The notes beneath the pieces were generated by a model. That model worked only from the letters and a program-made list of their open reading frames with translations, was not told the origin of the DNA and made no database searches. From an uncultured Sterolibacterium sp. (lineage in GTDB: Bacteria; Pseudomonadota; Gammaproteobacteria; Burkholderiales; Rhodocyclaceae), in NCBI GenBank assembly GCA_903904605.1, contig CAIVDC010000117.1, positions 1 through 51,722 of the forward strand: 51,722 nt of DNA, read 5' to 3'. Of the stretch, positions 1-10,400 are shown one piece after another (position 1 is the stretch's first letter; the number at the start of each line of letters is the position of its first letter). A program made the translations under genes and the position numbers.

Positions 1-648
1 AAGGCGCTGGAGGCCTGGATCGCCAAGCCGGAACTCCTGGCGCCGGACGCCGACGCCGAATATTCCAGCATCATCGAGATCGACCTGACCGAGATCAAGG
101 AGCCCATCCTTGCCTGTCCCAACGATCCGGACGACGTCAAGTTCCTCTCGGAAGTCGCCGGCAACAGGATCGACGAAGTCTTCGTCGGCAGCTGCATGAC
201 CAACATTGGCCACTTCCGTGCCGCTTCCAAGCTGCTCGAAGGCAAGACCGACCTGCCGGTGCGGCTGTGGATCGCGCCGCCGACCAAGATGGACCAGCAC
301 TTGCTCACGGAGGAAGGCCACTATGCCGTCCTCGGCGGGACCGGCGCGCGCATGGAAATGCCCGGCTGCTCGCTGTGCATGGGCAACCAGGCATCGATCA
401 GGAAGGGCTCGACGGCGATGTCCACCTCGACGCGCAACTTCCCCAACCGTCTGGGCCTGGACACCCAGGTCTACCTGGGCTCGGCCGAACTCGCGTCGGT
501 CTGCGCACTGCTGGGCAGGATACCGACGGTCGAGGAGTATATGGCCAACATCGGCGTCCTGGCGAAGAACTCGGCCGACATCTACCGCTACATGAACTTC
601 GACAAGATCCCCGAGTTCAAGGATGCCGCAGACAAGGTACCGGCGTAG
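1..648 (+). CDS. acnB: Aconitate hydratase B, C-terminal part
   Basis: This is the last 215 codons of a gene that begins before the window; the frame is open from base 1. It matches the C-terminal part of aconitase B, which interconverts citrate and isocitrate (through cis-aconitate) in the TCA cycle using a [4Fe-4S] cluster. The cluster cysteines are visible: one in GSCMTNIGHF and the CxxC pair in MPGCSLCMGNQA. The active-site serine/arginine region (AMSTSTRNFPNR) follows. The protein ends normally at TAG 646-648. A small S4-domain gene on the other strand converges on it. The family assignment is firm; only the N-terminal three quarters are missing because of the window edge. Confidence 0.96.
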   Translation, partial: KALEAWIAKPELLAPDADAEYSSIIEIDLTEIKEPILACPNDPDDVKFLSEVAGNRIDEVFVGSCMTNIGHFRAASKLLEGKTDLPVRLWIAPPTKMDQHLLTEEGHYAVLGGTGARMEMPGCSLCMGNQASIRKGSTAMSTSTRNFPNRLGLDTQVYLGSAELASVCALLGRIPTVEEYMANIGVLAKNSADIYRYMNFDKIPEFKDAADKVPA

Positions 649-693
649 GTCGGCGTTCGGGCCGACGTGTCGGGCTGAAGCCCGACCTACAAA

Positions 694-936
694 TCAGGAG
701 GTGGTCCCGCTGGCGCCGGGAACGCCTGCCGTCAATTCGACGACCTGCCCGCCATAGGCTACCCGCTGGCCGGGGCGGAGTTTGGCTCGCCTCCGGGTCT
801 CCGGTTGGCCATCCACCGCCACCTTGCCCAGATCCACCTCGGCATGAGCGGCGCCGCCTGAACCGACCAGGCCGGTGGCCTTGAGCAGATGGTCGAGCCG
901 GATGAACTCGCCGCGGATGGCAAAGGTAATGGTCAT
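694..936 (-). CDS. Small S4-domain RNA-binding protein (YbcJ-like)
   Basis: An 80-residue protein made almost entirely of one S4 RNA-binding domain. Features seen are the LDHLLKATGLVGSGGAAH helix-turn, the conserved DGQPETRRRAKLRPGQRV strand-turn region and a short C-terminal tail. The YbcJ family is thought to bind RNA, possibly ribosome-related; no substrate is known. I chose the ATG at 936 because homologues begin just before the FAIRGEFIRL strand; an in-frame codon at 963 would overlap the end of the phosphate transporter gene. The start lies 7 bp after the pit stop, so it is the last gene of the DUF47-pit-S4 operon. Confidence 0.85.
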   Translation of the reverse strand: MTITFAIRGEFIRLDHLLKATGLVGSGGAAHAEVDLGKVAVDGQPETRRRAKLRPGQRVAYGGQVVELTAGVPGASGTTS

Positions 937-943
937 TTGATGG

Positions 944-1951
<1,008 letters not shown>

Positions 1952-1970
1952 CGCTCGTCAGACCCGGGAA

Positions 1971-2615
1971 TCAGGAATTTTCGAGGACGATGCCCTCGAC
2001 GATGTTGGCGACATCCTCGCAGCGGTCGGTAACCGTTTCCAGAAGCTCGTAGACCGCCTTTAGCTTGATCAACTGACGCACGTCCGCCTCGTCGCGGAAC
2101 AGACGCGAGATGGCCGAGCGCATGACATGGTCGGCATCCGACTCCAGCTGATCGATCTCCCGGCAGGTCTTGAGGATGCTTTGCGCATGCTCCATGTTGG
2201 GCAAAAGGGCGACCACCGATTTGACGCGCTCGCAGCAGGACAGGGATATGTCGGTGAGCTGGCGAGCCTCCTGAGTCACCTTGCGAACGTCGTAGAGCAC
2301 CATCGATTCGGCGACGTCCTGGATCAGATCGAGGATGTCGTCCATCTTGCTGATCAGTTGATGGATGCTGTCGCGGTCGAGCGGCGTGATGAAGGTGCGG
2401 TGCAGGAGTGCGACGGTCTCGTGGGTGATCTTGTCGGCACGGGTCTCGATGCCGTCGATGACCCGGGCATGAGCGACGATGTCGGCGGTCGCCACCGAAG
2501 GGCCCATCCTGCTCATCAAGGTCGCCAATTCGCGTCCGCCGGCGACGATCTGCTCGGCATGGGCGTTGAACAGTTCAAAGAACTTGCCCTCCCGGGGCAT
2601 GAATCGACCAAACAT
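1971..2615 (-). CDS. DUF47 family PhoU-like Pit accessory protein
   Basis: A 214-residue, all-helical cytosolic protein of the TIGR00153/DUF47 family, distant relatives of PhoU. Members are nearly always encoded next to a pit gene, as here, and are thought to tune Pit activity. The conserved MFGRFMPREGKFFELFNAH start and the DADHVMRSAISRLFRDEADVRQ region near the C-terminus are typical. Acidic helix clusters fit the metal-binding role seen in PhoU-like folds. It is the first gene of the operon; a 128-bp gap separates it from the divergent DUF2863 gene and must hold the promoter. Confidence 0.93.
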   Translation of the reverse strand: MFGRFMPREGKFFELFNAHAEQIVAGGRELATLMSRMGPSVATADIVAHARVIDGIETRADKITHETVALLHRTFITPLDRDSIHQLISKMDDILDLIQDVAESMVLYDVRKVTQEARQLTDISLSCCERVKSVVALLPNMEHAQSILKTCREIDQLESDADHVMRSAISRLFRDEADVRQLIKLKAVYELLETVTDRCEDVANIVEGIVLENS

Positions 2616-2743
2616 AATGACCCGCTATCGATGGGAAGAGCAGATGTTACCAATTTATGGCGGCTTCGACGGGACAGCCGGAATTTTTATCCGGCACGCC
2701 CGCGCCTGATATTATGCTGGGTTCGAAAACAATCACGGCCAAC

Positions 2744-3907
2744 ATGAAACGCATACGCCCCCCCCGCCGTGCCAAGCTCACACCGGACACAGGCCTGCTG
2801 ATCCGCCTGGCGACAGGCCTCAGTCTATCCAACAGCCGCCTCGAAGACGCATTCTGGGAAACCCGCCTGTCCGCCGTGGTTGACCGCCTGCTCAAAGACA
2901 ACGACGAAGCGGCGTTGACCGCCGCCTTGGACCAGCTCTACGGCAACCAGGATCGCGCTTACGACGCACTCGCCGACATGATCGAGGCCAGAAGCGAGTA
3001 CAGAAAGAGCGGCGAATTCGACCAGTTGCTGTTCGTCGCGCCCATACTGGCCTGGTCGCGCTTCTCCATCCCGTCAGGCGCTGTCAATGCGGACGTGCTG
3101 AGCAATGCACGGGTACAGCTTCTGGCCCACGTATTCGCTCAAGGCGCACGACTGGGCCTCGCCGATTTTCTCTACAGCCCCGACCAGCTGCCGCAGAGCT
3201 ACGTCGAAACCGCAGCCCTGTCCGACAAGCTGGCCAGGGCCGCGCTCCATAGCCGAGACCTGCACATCGATCCGCAGGTGCTGCCCGACACCACGAATTT
3301 TCTTTCGGACACGCGTTATCTGATCGGCGTCGTCTGCGTCACAAGCGGCAGCGCGCTGTTCCGCTGGCAGGAGGACGACGGCGACCGGGCCGAGGCCCTA
3401 AAGGCCTGGAGCACGCAAGGCGGTGAAGCCCTGCGCCCCCTGCTGCCCGGCTGCGCGAGCGAGCTCCTGCTACCCCAGTCCTATCATGCCGGCTGTCGTG
3501 ACGCTGACCATCTATCCCGTCCCTATTCGCTGCGCGCATCGGTGGCCTTTCTCTCCACCTCGCTCAACATTGCGCCGGCCGAACTGCGCTGCGTGGTCGC
3601 GCCGTATCACGATCTGCGTCTTGAGGAATTCCGCATCGGCTTCATGGTGAAAGGTTCGAGCGAACTGGTGCATGGCGCCGTCTGGCCCCTGCTCGACGGC
3701 GAGGACGAGGGCAGCGAAACCGGCGGCGTGATCGAGGCAGTGCTGCGCGAGATCGGGGTGGGCGAGGTGATCACCCTGGATCATCGCCTGCCGCTTGAAT
3801 ACTGCGATGACTGTGGCGCTCCGCTCTATCCAAATCCGGAAGGCGAGTCGGTGCATGCTGAATTGCCCGAGGAGCAGACGGCCACCGCGCCGCGGCATCT
3901 TCATTGA
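2744..3907 (+). CDS. DUF2863 family protein
   Basis: A 387-residue protein of the betaproteobacterial family DUF2863, whose function is unknown. Family features are the basic N-terminus (MKRIRPPRRAKLTPD), the SNSRLEDAFWE segment, the APILAWSRFSIPSG block near residue 115 and a cysteine-bearing C-terminus with CDDCGAPLYPNPEG. No signal peptide or membrane segment is seen, so it is probably cytosolic. I chose ATG 2744 because the basic start matches the family; in-frame ATGs at 2714 and 2657 give an unlikely N-terminal tail. No strong ribosome site precedes any of them, so the start is less certain than the gene. It diverges from the phosphate operon. Confidence 0.82.
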   Translation: MKRIRPPRRAKLTPDTGLLIRLATGLSLSNSRLEDAFWETRLSAVVDRLLKDNDEAALTAALDQLYGNQDRAYDALADMIEARSEYRKSGEFDQLLFVAPILAWSRFSIPSGAVNADVLSNARVQLLAHVFAQGARLGLADFLYSPDQLPQSYVETAALSDKLARAALHSRDLHIDPQVLPDTTNFLSDTRYLIGVVCVTSGSALFRWQEDDGDRAEALKAWSTQGGEALRPLLPGCASELLLPQSYHAGCRDADHLSRPYSLRASVAFLSTSLNIAPAELRCVVAPYHDLRLEEFRIGFMVKGSSELVHGAVWPLLDGEDEGSETGGVIEAVLREIGVGEVITLDHRLPLEYCDDCGAPLYPNPEGESVHAELPEEQTATAPRHLH

Positions 3908-3963
3908 TCGATGCTACGCGTCCGCAGGGACTCCCCCCCGTCACAGTTCGGACTTCCTCCGAC

Positions 3964-5211
3964 CTACCTCAAGGCGTAATCCGCTGAGTCGATCTCCGGG
4001 ATACGTTCCGACACCAGGTCGGCAATGAGCCGCCCGGAACCGCAGGCCATGGTCCAGCCGAGCGTTCCATGGCCGGTATTGACAAAAAGATTGCGGTAGC
4101 GGGTTTTGCCGATCAACGGCACATTGCTCGGCGTCGCCGGGCGCAAGCCCGCCCAGAACTCCGCTCCATGCCGTCTCCCGGCGTGCGGGAACAAGGTGAA
4201 GGCGCGCGCGAGCAAAGCCTCGCAGCGAGCGTCATTGAGGCTCGTGTCATAGCCGGCAAACTCCGCCGTACCGGCCACCCGCAAGCGGCTACCCAGGCGC
4301 GAAAATACCAGCCGGTGCTGGTCGTCGGTAAGGCTTACGCGAGGTGCCACACTATCGCCGTCGAGTTCAATGGTCGCCGAATAGCCCTTCGCCGGATAAA
4401 CTGGCAGTCTCAGCCCCAGCGGGCGAAGCAGGAGCGGCGTGTAGCTGCCCAGCGCCGCGACGCAAGCCTCCGCCGCCAGAACTTCTCCCCCACCCAGGCG
4501 TATCCCTGTGAATCGCTCTCCATCCGTGACCAGCCCCTCGATCGAAAGACCATATCGAAACTCCACGCCCCGCCTGGCGCAGCGCTCGGCCAGCGCCACG
4601 GTGAACTTGCAGGCATCACCGGACTCGTCGCTGGCCGTGTAGGTGCCGCCAACCAGCTTAACCCGGCTCTCTCTTAGCGCGGGCTCTATGGCCAGGCATT
4701 CGGCTGCGCTTTTGACCATGCGGTCGCAGCCGTATTGGCGCATCAATTCCGCCTGGGGCACGGCATGCGCGAACACCTTTTCATCGGAGTAAACATGGAG
4801 AATGCCCCGCTCCACTTCGTCGTAGGAGATGCCGATGTCGCTCCGCAGCGCCTGCAAAGCGGCACGGCTGTATAGGGCCAGACGCAGAATGGCGACGATG
4901 TTGGCGCGCATCCTGGCTGGCGTACATTGCCGCAAGAAGTTCAGCCCCCAGGCCCATTGCCAGGGGTCGGCACTGAGTCGCCAAAGCAGCGGCGCATTCT
5001 CCCGCCCGAGCCATTTCAGGATTTGCAGCGGCGCGCCCGGATTGGCCCACGGTTCGGCATGGCTGACTGAGATCTGGCCGCCGTTGGCGAAACTGGTTTC
5101 CAGTGCCGCCGCCGGCTGCCGCTCGATGACGACGACCTCGTGGCCGGCCTCGGCAAGGTACCAGGCGGCAGTTACCCCGATGACGCCGGCGCCGAGCACT
5201 ACGACGCGCAT
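3964..5211 (-). CDS. dadA: D-amino acid dehydrogenase, FAD-dependent
   Basis: A 415-residue flavoenzyme of the DAO superfamily matching the DadA small subunit, which deaminates D-amino acids to 2-oxo acids and passes electrons to the respiratory chain at the inner membrane. The N-terminal Rossmann FAD motif VVVLGAGVIGVTAAWYLAEA is followed by VVVIERQPAAALETSFANGG, the standard DadA signature. The C-terminal GTLGWTMACGSGRLIADLVS flavin-contacting segment is intact. I start at ATG 5211 because the FAD strand begins at once; the upstream in-frame codon at 5232 is a TTG. No alanine racemase gene (dadX) is next to it, unlike the classical alanine operon. Confidence 0.9.
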   Translation of the reverse strand: MRVVVLGAGVIGVTAAWYLAEAGHEVVVIERQPAAALETSFANGGQISVSHAEPWANPGAPLQILKWLGRENAPLLWRLSADPWQWAWGLNFLRQCTPARMRANIVAILRLALYSRAALQALRSDIGISYDEVERGILHVYSDEKVFAHAVPQAELMRQYGCDRMVKSAAECLAIEPALRESRVKLVGGTYTASDESGDACKFTVALAERCARRGVEFRYGLSIEGLVTDGERFTGIRLGGGEVLAAEACVAALGSYTPLLLRPLGLRLPVYPAKGYSATIELDGDSVAPRVSLTDDQHRLVFSRLGSRLRVAGTAEFAGYDTSLNDARCEALLARAFTLFPHAGRRHGAEFWAGLRPATPSNVPLIGKTRYRNLFVNTGHGTLGWTMACGSGRLIADLVSERIPEIDSADYALR

Positions 5212-5318
5212 CAGGTCGGTTCTTCCCGGCAAGCCGATAAAATGAACTTAAGACAAGCCACGCACTCTGAGAGAATCTCCATCCGCGCGATTATACTTGC
5301 ACGCTCGAGGAGAATCCG

Positions 5319-5711
5319 ATGCCCCTGAAAAAGACCGATGCCGAATGGCGCGCCCAACTCTCGCCGCAGCAGTATCAAGTAGCGCGCGCGAAAGGAACAG
5401 AGCCCGCGTTCTCCGGCGAATACTGGAACTGCCATGATGCGGGCGTCTTCCGGTGCGTCTGCTGCGATGCCCCGCTGTTCGACTCGGCGGACAAATACGA
5501 TTCGGGCTGCGGCTGGCCGAGCTTCAGCGCAACTGCCGGCGAGATTGCCGAAGCACAGGACGATAGCCACGGCATGCGCCGGACCGAGGTACTCTGCAGC
5601 CGGTGCGGCGCCCATCTCGGCCATCTATTTCCCGACGGTCCGGCGCCGAGCGGGCTGCGCTACTGCATCAACTCGGCTTCCTTGAAACTGGAAAAGAAGA
5701 AAACGGTATAA
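5319..5711 (+). CDS. msrB: Peptide-methionine (R)-S-oxide reductase
   Basis: A 130-residue cytosolic MsrB, which reduces the R form of methionine sulfoxide in oxidised proteins. The catalytic cysteine is in [11 protein letters not shown] (residue 116). Two CxxC-type pairs that hold the structural zinc are visible (CVCC near residue 45 and CSRC near 93), with the SGCGWPSFS and [10 protein letters not shown] family motifs. A good ribosome site, GAGGAG, lies before ATG 5319. It is the first gene of a same-strand run msrB-yciB-bolA-PPIase that ends at the terminator near 7450. It diverges from dadA over about 107 bp. Confidence 0.96.
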   Translation: MPLKKTDAEWRAQLSPQQYQVARAKGTEPAFSGEYWNCHDAGVFRCVCCDAPLFDSADKYDSGCGWPSFSATAGEIAEAQDDSHGMRRTEVLCSRCGAHLGHLFPDGPAPSGLRYCINSASLKLEKKKTV

Positions 5712-5712
5712 T
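5682..5712 (+). promoter_or_regulatory. Candidate promoter placing the start site at the yciB ATG
   Basis: TTGAAA at 5682-5687 and a perfect TATAAT at 5707-5712 sit at the end of msrB, with a long 19-nt spacer. A start site about 7 nt downstream would fall on the yciB ATG at 5719, giving a leaderless message. No Shine-Dalgarno sequence is seen before that ATG. The wide spacer makes it a candidate only. Confidence 0.3.
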
Positions 5713-5718
5713 CCATTC

Positions 5719-6261
5719 ATGAAATTTCTCTTCGACCTTTTTCCGGTACTGCTTTTCTTCATCGCCTTCAAGTTTGCCGGCATCTATGCCGCCACTAGCG
5801 TCGCAATTGCCGCCACCTTCGGCCAGATCGGCTGGATGTGGTGGAGGAAGCGCAAGGTCGATCACATGCTCTGGGCCAGCCTGGCGATCGTCAGCGTGTT
5901 CGGTGGGGCGACCCTGCTGTTGCACGACGAAACCTTCATCAAGTGGAAGCCGACAGTGCTTTACTGGCTGTTCGCGGCGGTGCTCTTCTTCTCCGCCACG
6001 GTGATGAAGAAGAACCTGATTCGGGCGATGCTCGAAGCCCAGATGGCGCTTCCCGAAGCCCTATGGACCAAGCTGAACGCCAGTTGGATCGGCTTCTTCA
6101 GCTTCATGGGCGCAGCCAACCTCTATGTCGCCTTCGTCTTTGCCAAGGACGACACGGCGCTGTGGGTGAATTTCAAACTGTTCGGTGGGATGGGATTGAT
6201 GCTGGCATTCGTCCTGGCCCAGGGCGTATTGCTGGCAAAATATGTCGAGGAAAAGAAGTGA
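5719..6261 (+). CDS. yciB: Inner-membrane septation-related protein YciB (IspZ family)
   Basis: A 180-residue polytopic inner-membrane protein of the YciB/IspZ family, linked to cell-envelope synthesis and septation. It starts with the family sequence [20 protein letters not shown] and has about five hydrophobic segments. The conserved features MEAQ-like ([12 protein letters not shown]) and [21 protein letters not shown] are present, and length is normal. It lies 7 bp after msrB and just before a bolA-type gene, an arrangement common in betaproteobacteria. No ribosome site precedes the ATG; translation may be coupled to msrB or come from a leaderless message. Confidence 0.95.
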   Translation: MKFLFDLFPVLLFFIAFKFAGIYAATSVAIAATFGQIGWMWWRKRKVDHMLWASLAIVSVFGGATLLLHDETFIKWKPTVLYWLFAAVLFFSATVMKKNLIRAMLEAQMALPEALWTKLNASWIGFFSFMGAANLYVAFVFAKDDTALWVNFKLFGGMGLMLAFVLAQGVLLAKYVEEKK

Positions 6262-6340
6262 TGCTCCGCGCGCCATCCGGCGGAAACCTGCCCATCCGGC
6301 TCGACAAACCGGCCCCCCCCCTGTGAGCGTGATCACGACG

Positions 6341-6586
6341 ATGCGCGAGCGTTTGGCCCGGTTGCAGCCGCTCAGCCTCGACATCATAGACGACAGTGCG
6401 CTGCATGCCGGGCACGCGGGTGCCGCCGGTGGCGGCGGCCATTTCCGCATCAGCATCGTTTCGCCATCTTTCGCGGGATTGCCGACCATCGCCCGCCATC
6501 GCATAGTGTATGATGCGCTTGGCGCGATGATGAAGCACGAGATTCATGCGTTAAGCATAACGGCAAAAACTCCCGACGAAACCTGA
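6341..6586 (+). CDS. BolA family protein
   Basis: An 81-residue BolA-like protein. BolA proteins partner with monothiol glutaredoxins in iron-sulfur handling and can act in regulation. The fold signature is visible: LDIIDDSALHAGHAG, then GGGHFRISIVSPSFAGLPTIARHRIVYDAL and the C-terminal IHALSITAKTP. The second part carries the invariant histidine (MKHEIHALSI). I use ATG 6341 as the start because it opens the first helix (MRERLARL); a GTG at 6323 or ATG 6242 are in frame and cannot be excluded. A run of nine C residues lies just before the GTG. It sits between yciB and the PPIase gene. Confidence 0.88.
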   Translation: MRERLARLQPLSLDIIDDSALHAGHAGAAGGGGHFRISIVSPSFAGLPTIARHRIVYDALGAMMKHEIHALSITAKTPDET

Positions 6587-6608
6587 CAGAACAAGCAAGG
6601 AAAGATAG

Positions 6609-7406
6609 ATGAAACGCACCTCGATACTCTATGCCATCGTTGCGCTTGCCGCCCTGATAGCCATCGCACCGGCACTTGCCAAGGAAGAGACCAGCAAGGG
6701 CATCGCCACCGTGAATGGCAAGTCGATTCCGAAGAATCGAGCCGATGCCCTGGTCGCCGCCCAGGCTGCGCAAGGCCGGCCCGACTCGGAAGAACTGCGC
6801 CAGGCGGTTCGGGAGGAACTGATACGCCGCGAGATCCTGGCCCAGGAAGCCCAGAAGAAAGGCCTCGACAAGAAGCCCGAGGTTCAGGGACAGATGGATC
6901 TGGCACGCCAGAGCGTGCTGATCGGCGCCTACATGCAGGAATTCGTGAAAACTCACCCGATCAGCGAGGACGCCATCAAGAAGGAATACGAGGCGGTCAA
7001 GGCCCAGATGGGTGACAAGGAGTACAAGGCGCGCCATATCCTGGTCGAGACCGAAGGCGAGGCCAAGGATATTATTGCCAAGCTCGACAAGGGTGAAAAG
7101 TTCGCGGACCTCGCCAAGCAATCGAAGGATCCCGGCTCCAAGGACCGCGGCGGCGACCTCGGCTGGGCGGCGCCTTCGAGCTACGTGAAGCCGTTCTCCG
7201 AAGCCATGATCAAGCTGGAGAAGGGCAAGTACACCGAAACGCCGGTCAAGAGCGACTTCGGCTATCACGTTATCATGCTCGACGACGTCCGCGAGTTGAA
7301 ACTACCCTCGCTCGAGGAGGCAAAGCCGCAACTGGCACAACGCCTGCAACAACAGATGGTCGAGAAGCATATCCTCGACCTGCGCAGCAAGGCCAAGGTC
7401 AACTAG
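6609..7406 (+). CDS. Periplasmic parvulin-type peptidyl-prolyl isomerase
   Basis: A 265-residue exported folding factor. An N-terminal signal peptide (MKRTSILYAIVALAALIAIAPALA) is followed by a helical chaperone-like region to about residue 130 and one PpiC rotamase domain from KARHILVETEGEAK to FGYHVIMLDDVRE. The parvulin signature FADLAKQSKDPGSKDRGGDL is intact. It resembles the short SurA/PrsA-like isomerases that betaproteobacteria often encode behind bolA. AAGGAAAG precedes the ATG by about 7 nt. The gene is closed by an intrinsic terminator and converges on purL. Confidence 0.95.
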   Translation: MKRTSILYAIVALAALIAIAPALAKEETSKGIATVNGKSIPKNRADALVAAQAAQGRPDSEELRQAVREELIRREILAQEAQKKGLDKKPEVQGQMDLARQSVLIGAYMQEFVKTHPISEDAIKKEYEAVKAQMGDKEYKARHILVETEGEAKDIIAKLDKGEKFADLAKQSKDPGSKDRGGDLGWAAPSSYVKPFSEAMIKLEKGKYTETPVKSDFGYHVIMLDDVRELKLPSLEEAKPQLAQRLQQQMVEKHILDLRSKAKVN

Positions 7407-7430
7407 GCCGGAGCCGAACCGGTCATGACA

Positions 7431-7450
7431 GGGGGCTTCGGCCCCCTTTT
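7431..7450 (+). terminator. Intrinsic terminator after the msrB-to-PPIase run
   Basis: A perfect 6-bp GC stem GGGGGC/GCCCCC with a TTCG tetraloop (7431-7446) is followed by TTTT and CGTTT. It lies 25 bp after the PPIase stop on the plus strand. On the minus strand no T-run follows the stem, so it would work only weakly for purL. Confidence 0.9.
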
Positions 7451-7459
7451 CGTTTCACC

Positions 7460-10400
7460 TTACTTCAACCACCTCCGGGCATTGTCGAACATCGTGAGCC
7501 AGGGCGAATCCTCTCCCCAGCCTGCAGGATGCGAGGACATCTGCAGGCTGCGGAAGACGCGCTCGGGATGAGGCATCATGATGGTGAAGCGACCGTCGGC
7601 CGTCGTGACGCCGGCAATGCCATCGGCCGAGCCGTTCGGATTGGCCGGATAACGCGTGGCGACAGCGCCGCGGTTGTCGACATAGCGCATGGCCGCTGCG
7701 GGCCGCGGGCCCGGCCCGAACTCGGCGCGGCCCTCGCCGTGCGATACGATCACCGGCAGCCGCGATCCGCTCATGTTCGAGAAGAACAGCGAGGGCGAAT
7801 CGGGGATATCCACCATCACCAGCCGCGCCTCGAACTGCTCGCTGCGGTTCCTCTCGAAGCGAGGCCAGTTCTCCGCGCCGGGAATGATCTCCTTCAACTG
7901 ACTCATCATCTGGCAGCCGTTGCACACCCCAAGCGCGAAACTGTCGGGGCGGGAGAAGAAGGCAGCGAACTGGTCGCGGAGAGCGGCGTTGAAGAGGATC
8001 GACTTGGCCCAGCCCTGCCCCGCGCCGAGCACGTCGCCGTATGAGAAGCCGCCCGCCGCCGCGATACCGTGGAAATCGGCCAGGTGAACGCGGCCAGACT
8101 GCAGGTCCGACATATGCACGTCAAACGGGGTGAAACCGGCGCGCGCGAAAGCCGCCGCCATCTCCACCTGGCCATTGACGCCCTGCTCGCGCAGGACGGC
8201 AATCTTCGGCCGGGCACCGCTGGCAACATGAGGCGAAGCCGGGGCGAAACCGAGAGTTGCGGTGAGGCCGGGGTCAAGAACGTCGAGCAGGGCATCGTAT
8301 TCCTCCTGGGCGCAGTCCGGGTCGTCGCGCAGCCTGCTGATCTGATAGCCGGTCTCCGACCAGGCTCGTTGCAGTTCGCTCCGGGTCGCCACGAACGCCT
8401 TCTTGGCATTGCGCCAGACGCGCACTTCGTCGGCGTCGTTGATCGATCCGATGAAGTGCGAGACCGGTCCGAGACCTGCCTCGCGCAGCAGGTCCATGAC
8501 CCGGCTTCGCTCGTCGCGGCGGATCTGCAGAACCGCACCCAGTTCCTCGTTGAAGAGCACCGAAATCAGACGGTCGAAGAGGCGGCCTTCGACGATCTCG
8601 GGGCTACGCTCCATGCCGTCGATGTCGTTCATCAAGGGATCGAAACACAGCGTGTCGAGATTGAGCGAGACGCCGCAATGGCCGGCGAAGGCCATCTCGC
8701 AAACGGTGGCGAACAGGCCGCCGTCGGAGCGGTCATGGTAGGCGAGGACGAGGTTCTCGCCGCTCAGGCGCTGGATGGCATTGAAGAAGCTTTTCAGGAG
8801 CGTCGCATCGGCGTCCGGCGCCTGGTTGTCGGTCGCGCCATAGACCTGCGCCAGCGCCGAGCCGCCGAGGCGATTTTGGCCTGCGCCCAGATCGATCAGG
8901 AGCAGTTCCGTTTCGCCGGCGTCGGTCACCAATTGCGGCGTGAGCGTGCGGCGCACGTCGGAACAGGGCGCGAAGGCGGTGATGATCAGGGAAAGCGGAG
9001 AGACAACCTGCTTGTCCTGACCGTCCTCGGTCCAGGTGGTCTTCATCGACAGGGAGTCCTTGCCCACGGGGATGGCAAGATCGAGCTGCGGACAGAATTC
9101 CAGCGCCACCGCGCGAACCGTGTCGAACAAGGCCGCATCCTCAAAGCCGTGGCCCGATGCGGCCATCCAGTTCGCCGACAGCTTGACCTGGCCGAGGTCG
9201 GCCACCGCCGCAGCCGCCAGATTGGTGAGCGCCTCGCCCACCGCCATGCGGCCGGCGGCAGGCGCGTCGACCAGGGCCAGGGGCGTGCGCTCGCCGATGG
9301 CGAAGGCTTCGCCCAGGGTGGTGGAAAAGCCCATCGCGGTCACCGCGCAATCGGCCACCGGCACCTGCCACGGTCCGACCATCTGGTCCCGCGCGGTGAG
9401 GCCGCCGACACTGCGGTCGCCGATGGTGATCAGGAAATTCTTCGAAGCGACGCTGGGCAGATGCAGCACGCGAAGTGCCGCCTCCTTGAGGTCGATCGCC
9501 GAGAGGTCCAGAGCCGGCAGGGAACGCTTGGCATGCACAGCCGTTCTCTGCAGGCGGGGCGCGCGCCCAAGCAGCACTTCGAGAGGCATATCGACGGCTT
9601 CGTTGGCGAAATGCTCATCATGGACGACAAGCTGGCCGTCGTCGGTGGCGCTGCCGAGCACCGAGAAGGGACAGCGCTCGCGCTCGCACACGGCGCGGAA
9701 CTCCGCGAGCCGTGCAGGATCCAGCGCCAGCACATAGCGCTCCTGCGCCTCGTTCGACCAGATCTCGCGCGGCGACATGCCCGTCTCCTCGGAGGGCACG
9801 GCGCGCAACTCGAAACGCGCACCGCGACCGGCGTCATGGACCAGTTCCGGCAGGGCGTTGGAGATGCCCCCGGCGCCGACGTCGTGGATCGCCAGGATGG
9901 GATTGGCATCGTTCATCTGCCAGCAGCGGTCGATCACCTCCTGGGCGCGCCGCTGCATCTCGGGATTGCCGCGCTGCACCGAGGCGAAGTCGAGATCGGC
10001 GGTGTTCGCACCGGTCGCCATCGAGGACGCAGCCCCCCCGCCCAGGCCGATCAGCATGCCCGGTCCGCCGATCTGTATCAAGAGCGACCCGGCCGGGAAC
10101 TTGATCTTGAAGCAATGCGCCGCAGAGATGTTGCCGATGCCGCCGGCGATCATGATCGGCTTGTGGTAGCCGCGCATCTCGCCGGCGACTTCCTGCTCGA
10201 AGCTGCGGAAATAGCCGGCCAGGTTGGGGCGGCCGAATTCGTTGTTGAAGGCCGCCGCGCCGAGCGGCCCTTCGATCATGATTTCCAGCGCCGAGGCGAT
10301 GCGGCTGGGCCTGCCGTAGGCATTGTCTTCCCAGGGCTGGAGGAAGCCGGGAATGTTCAGGTTGGATACCGAGAAGCCGCACAGTCCCGCTTTCGGCCTG

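Noticed and set aside
6323..6340. Frameshift at the run of nine C before bolA
   Set aside because: Both neighbouring proteins (YciB and BolA) are complete in their own frames, so the run lies between genes and needs no correction.
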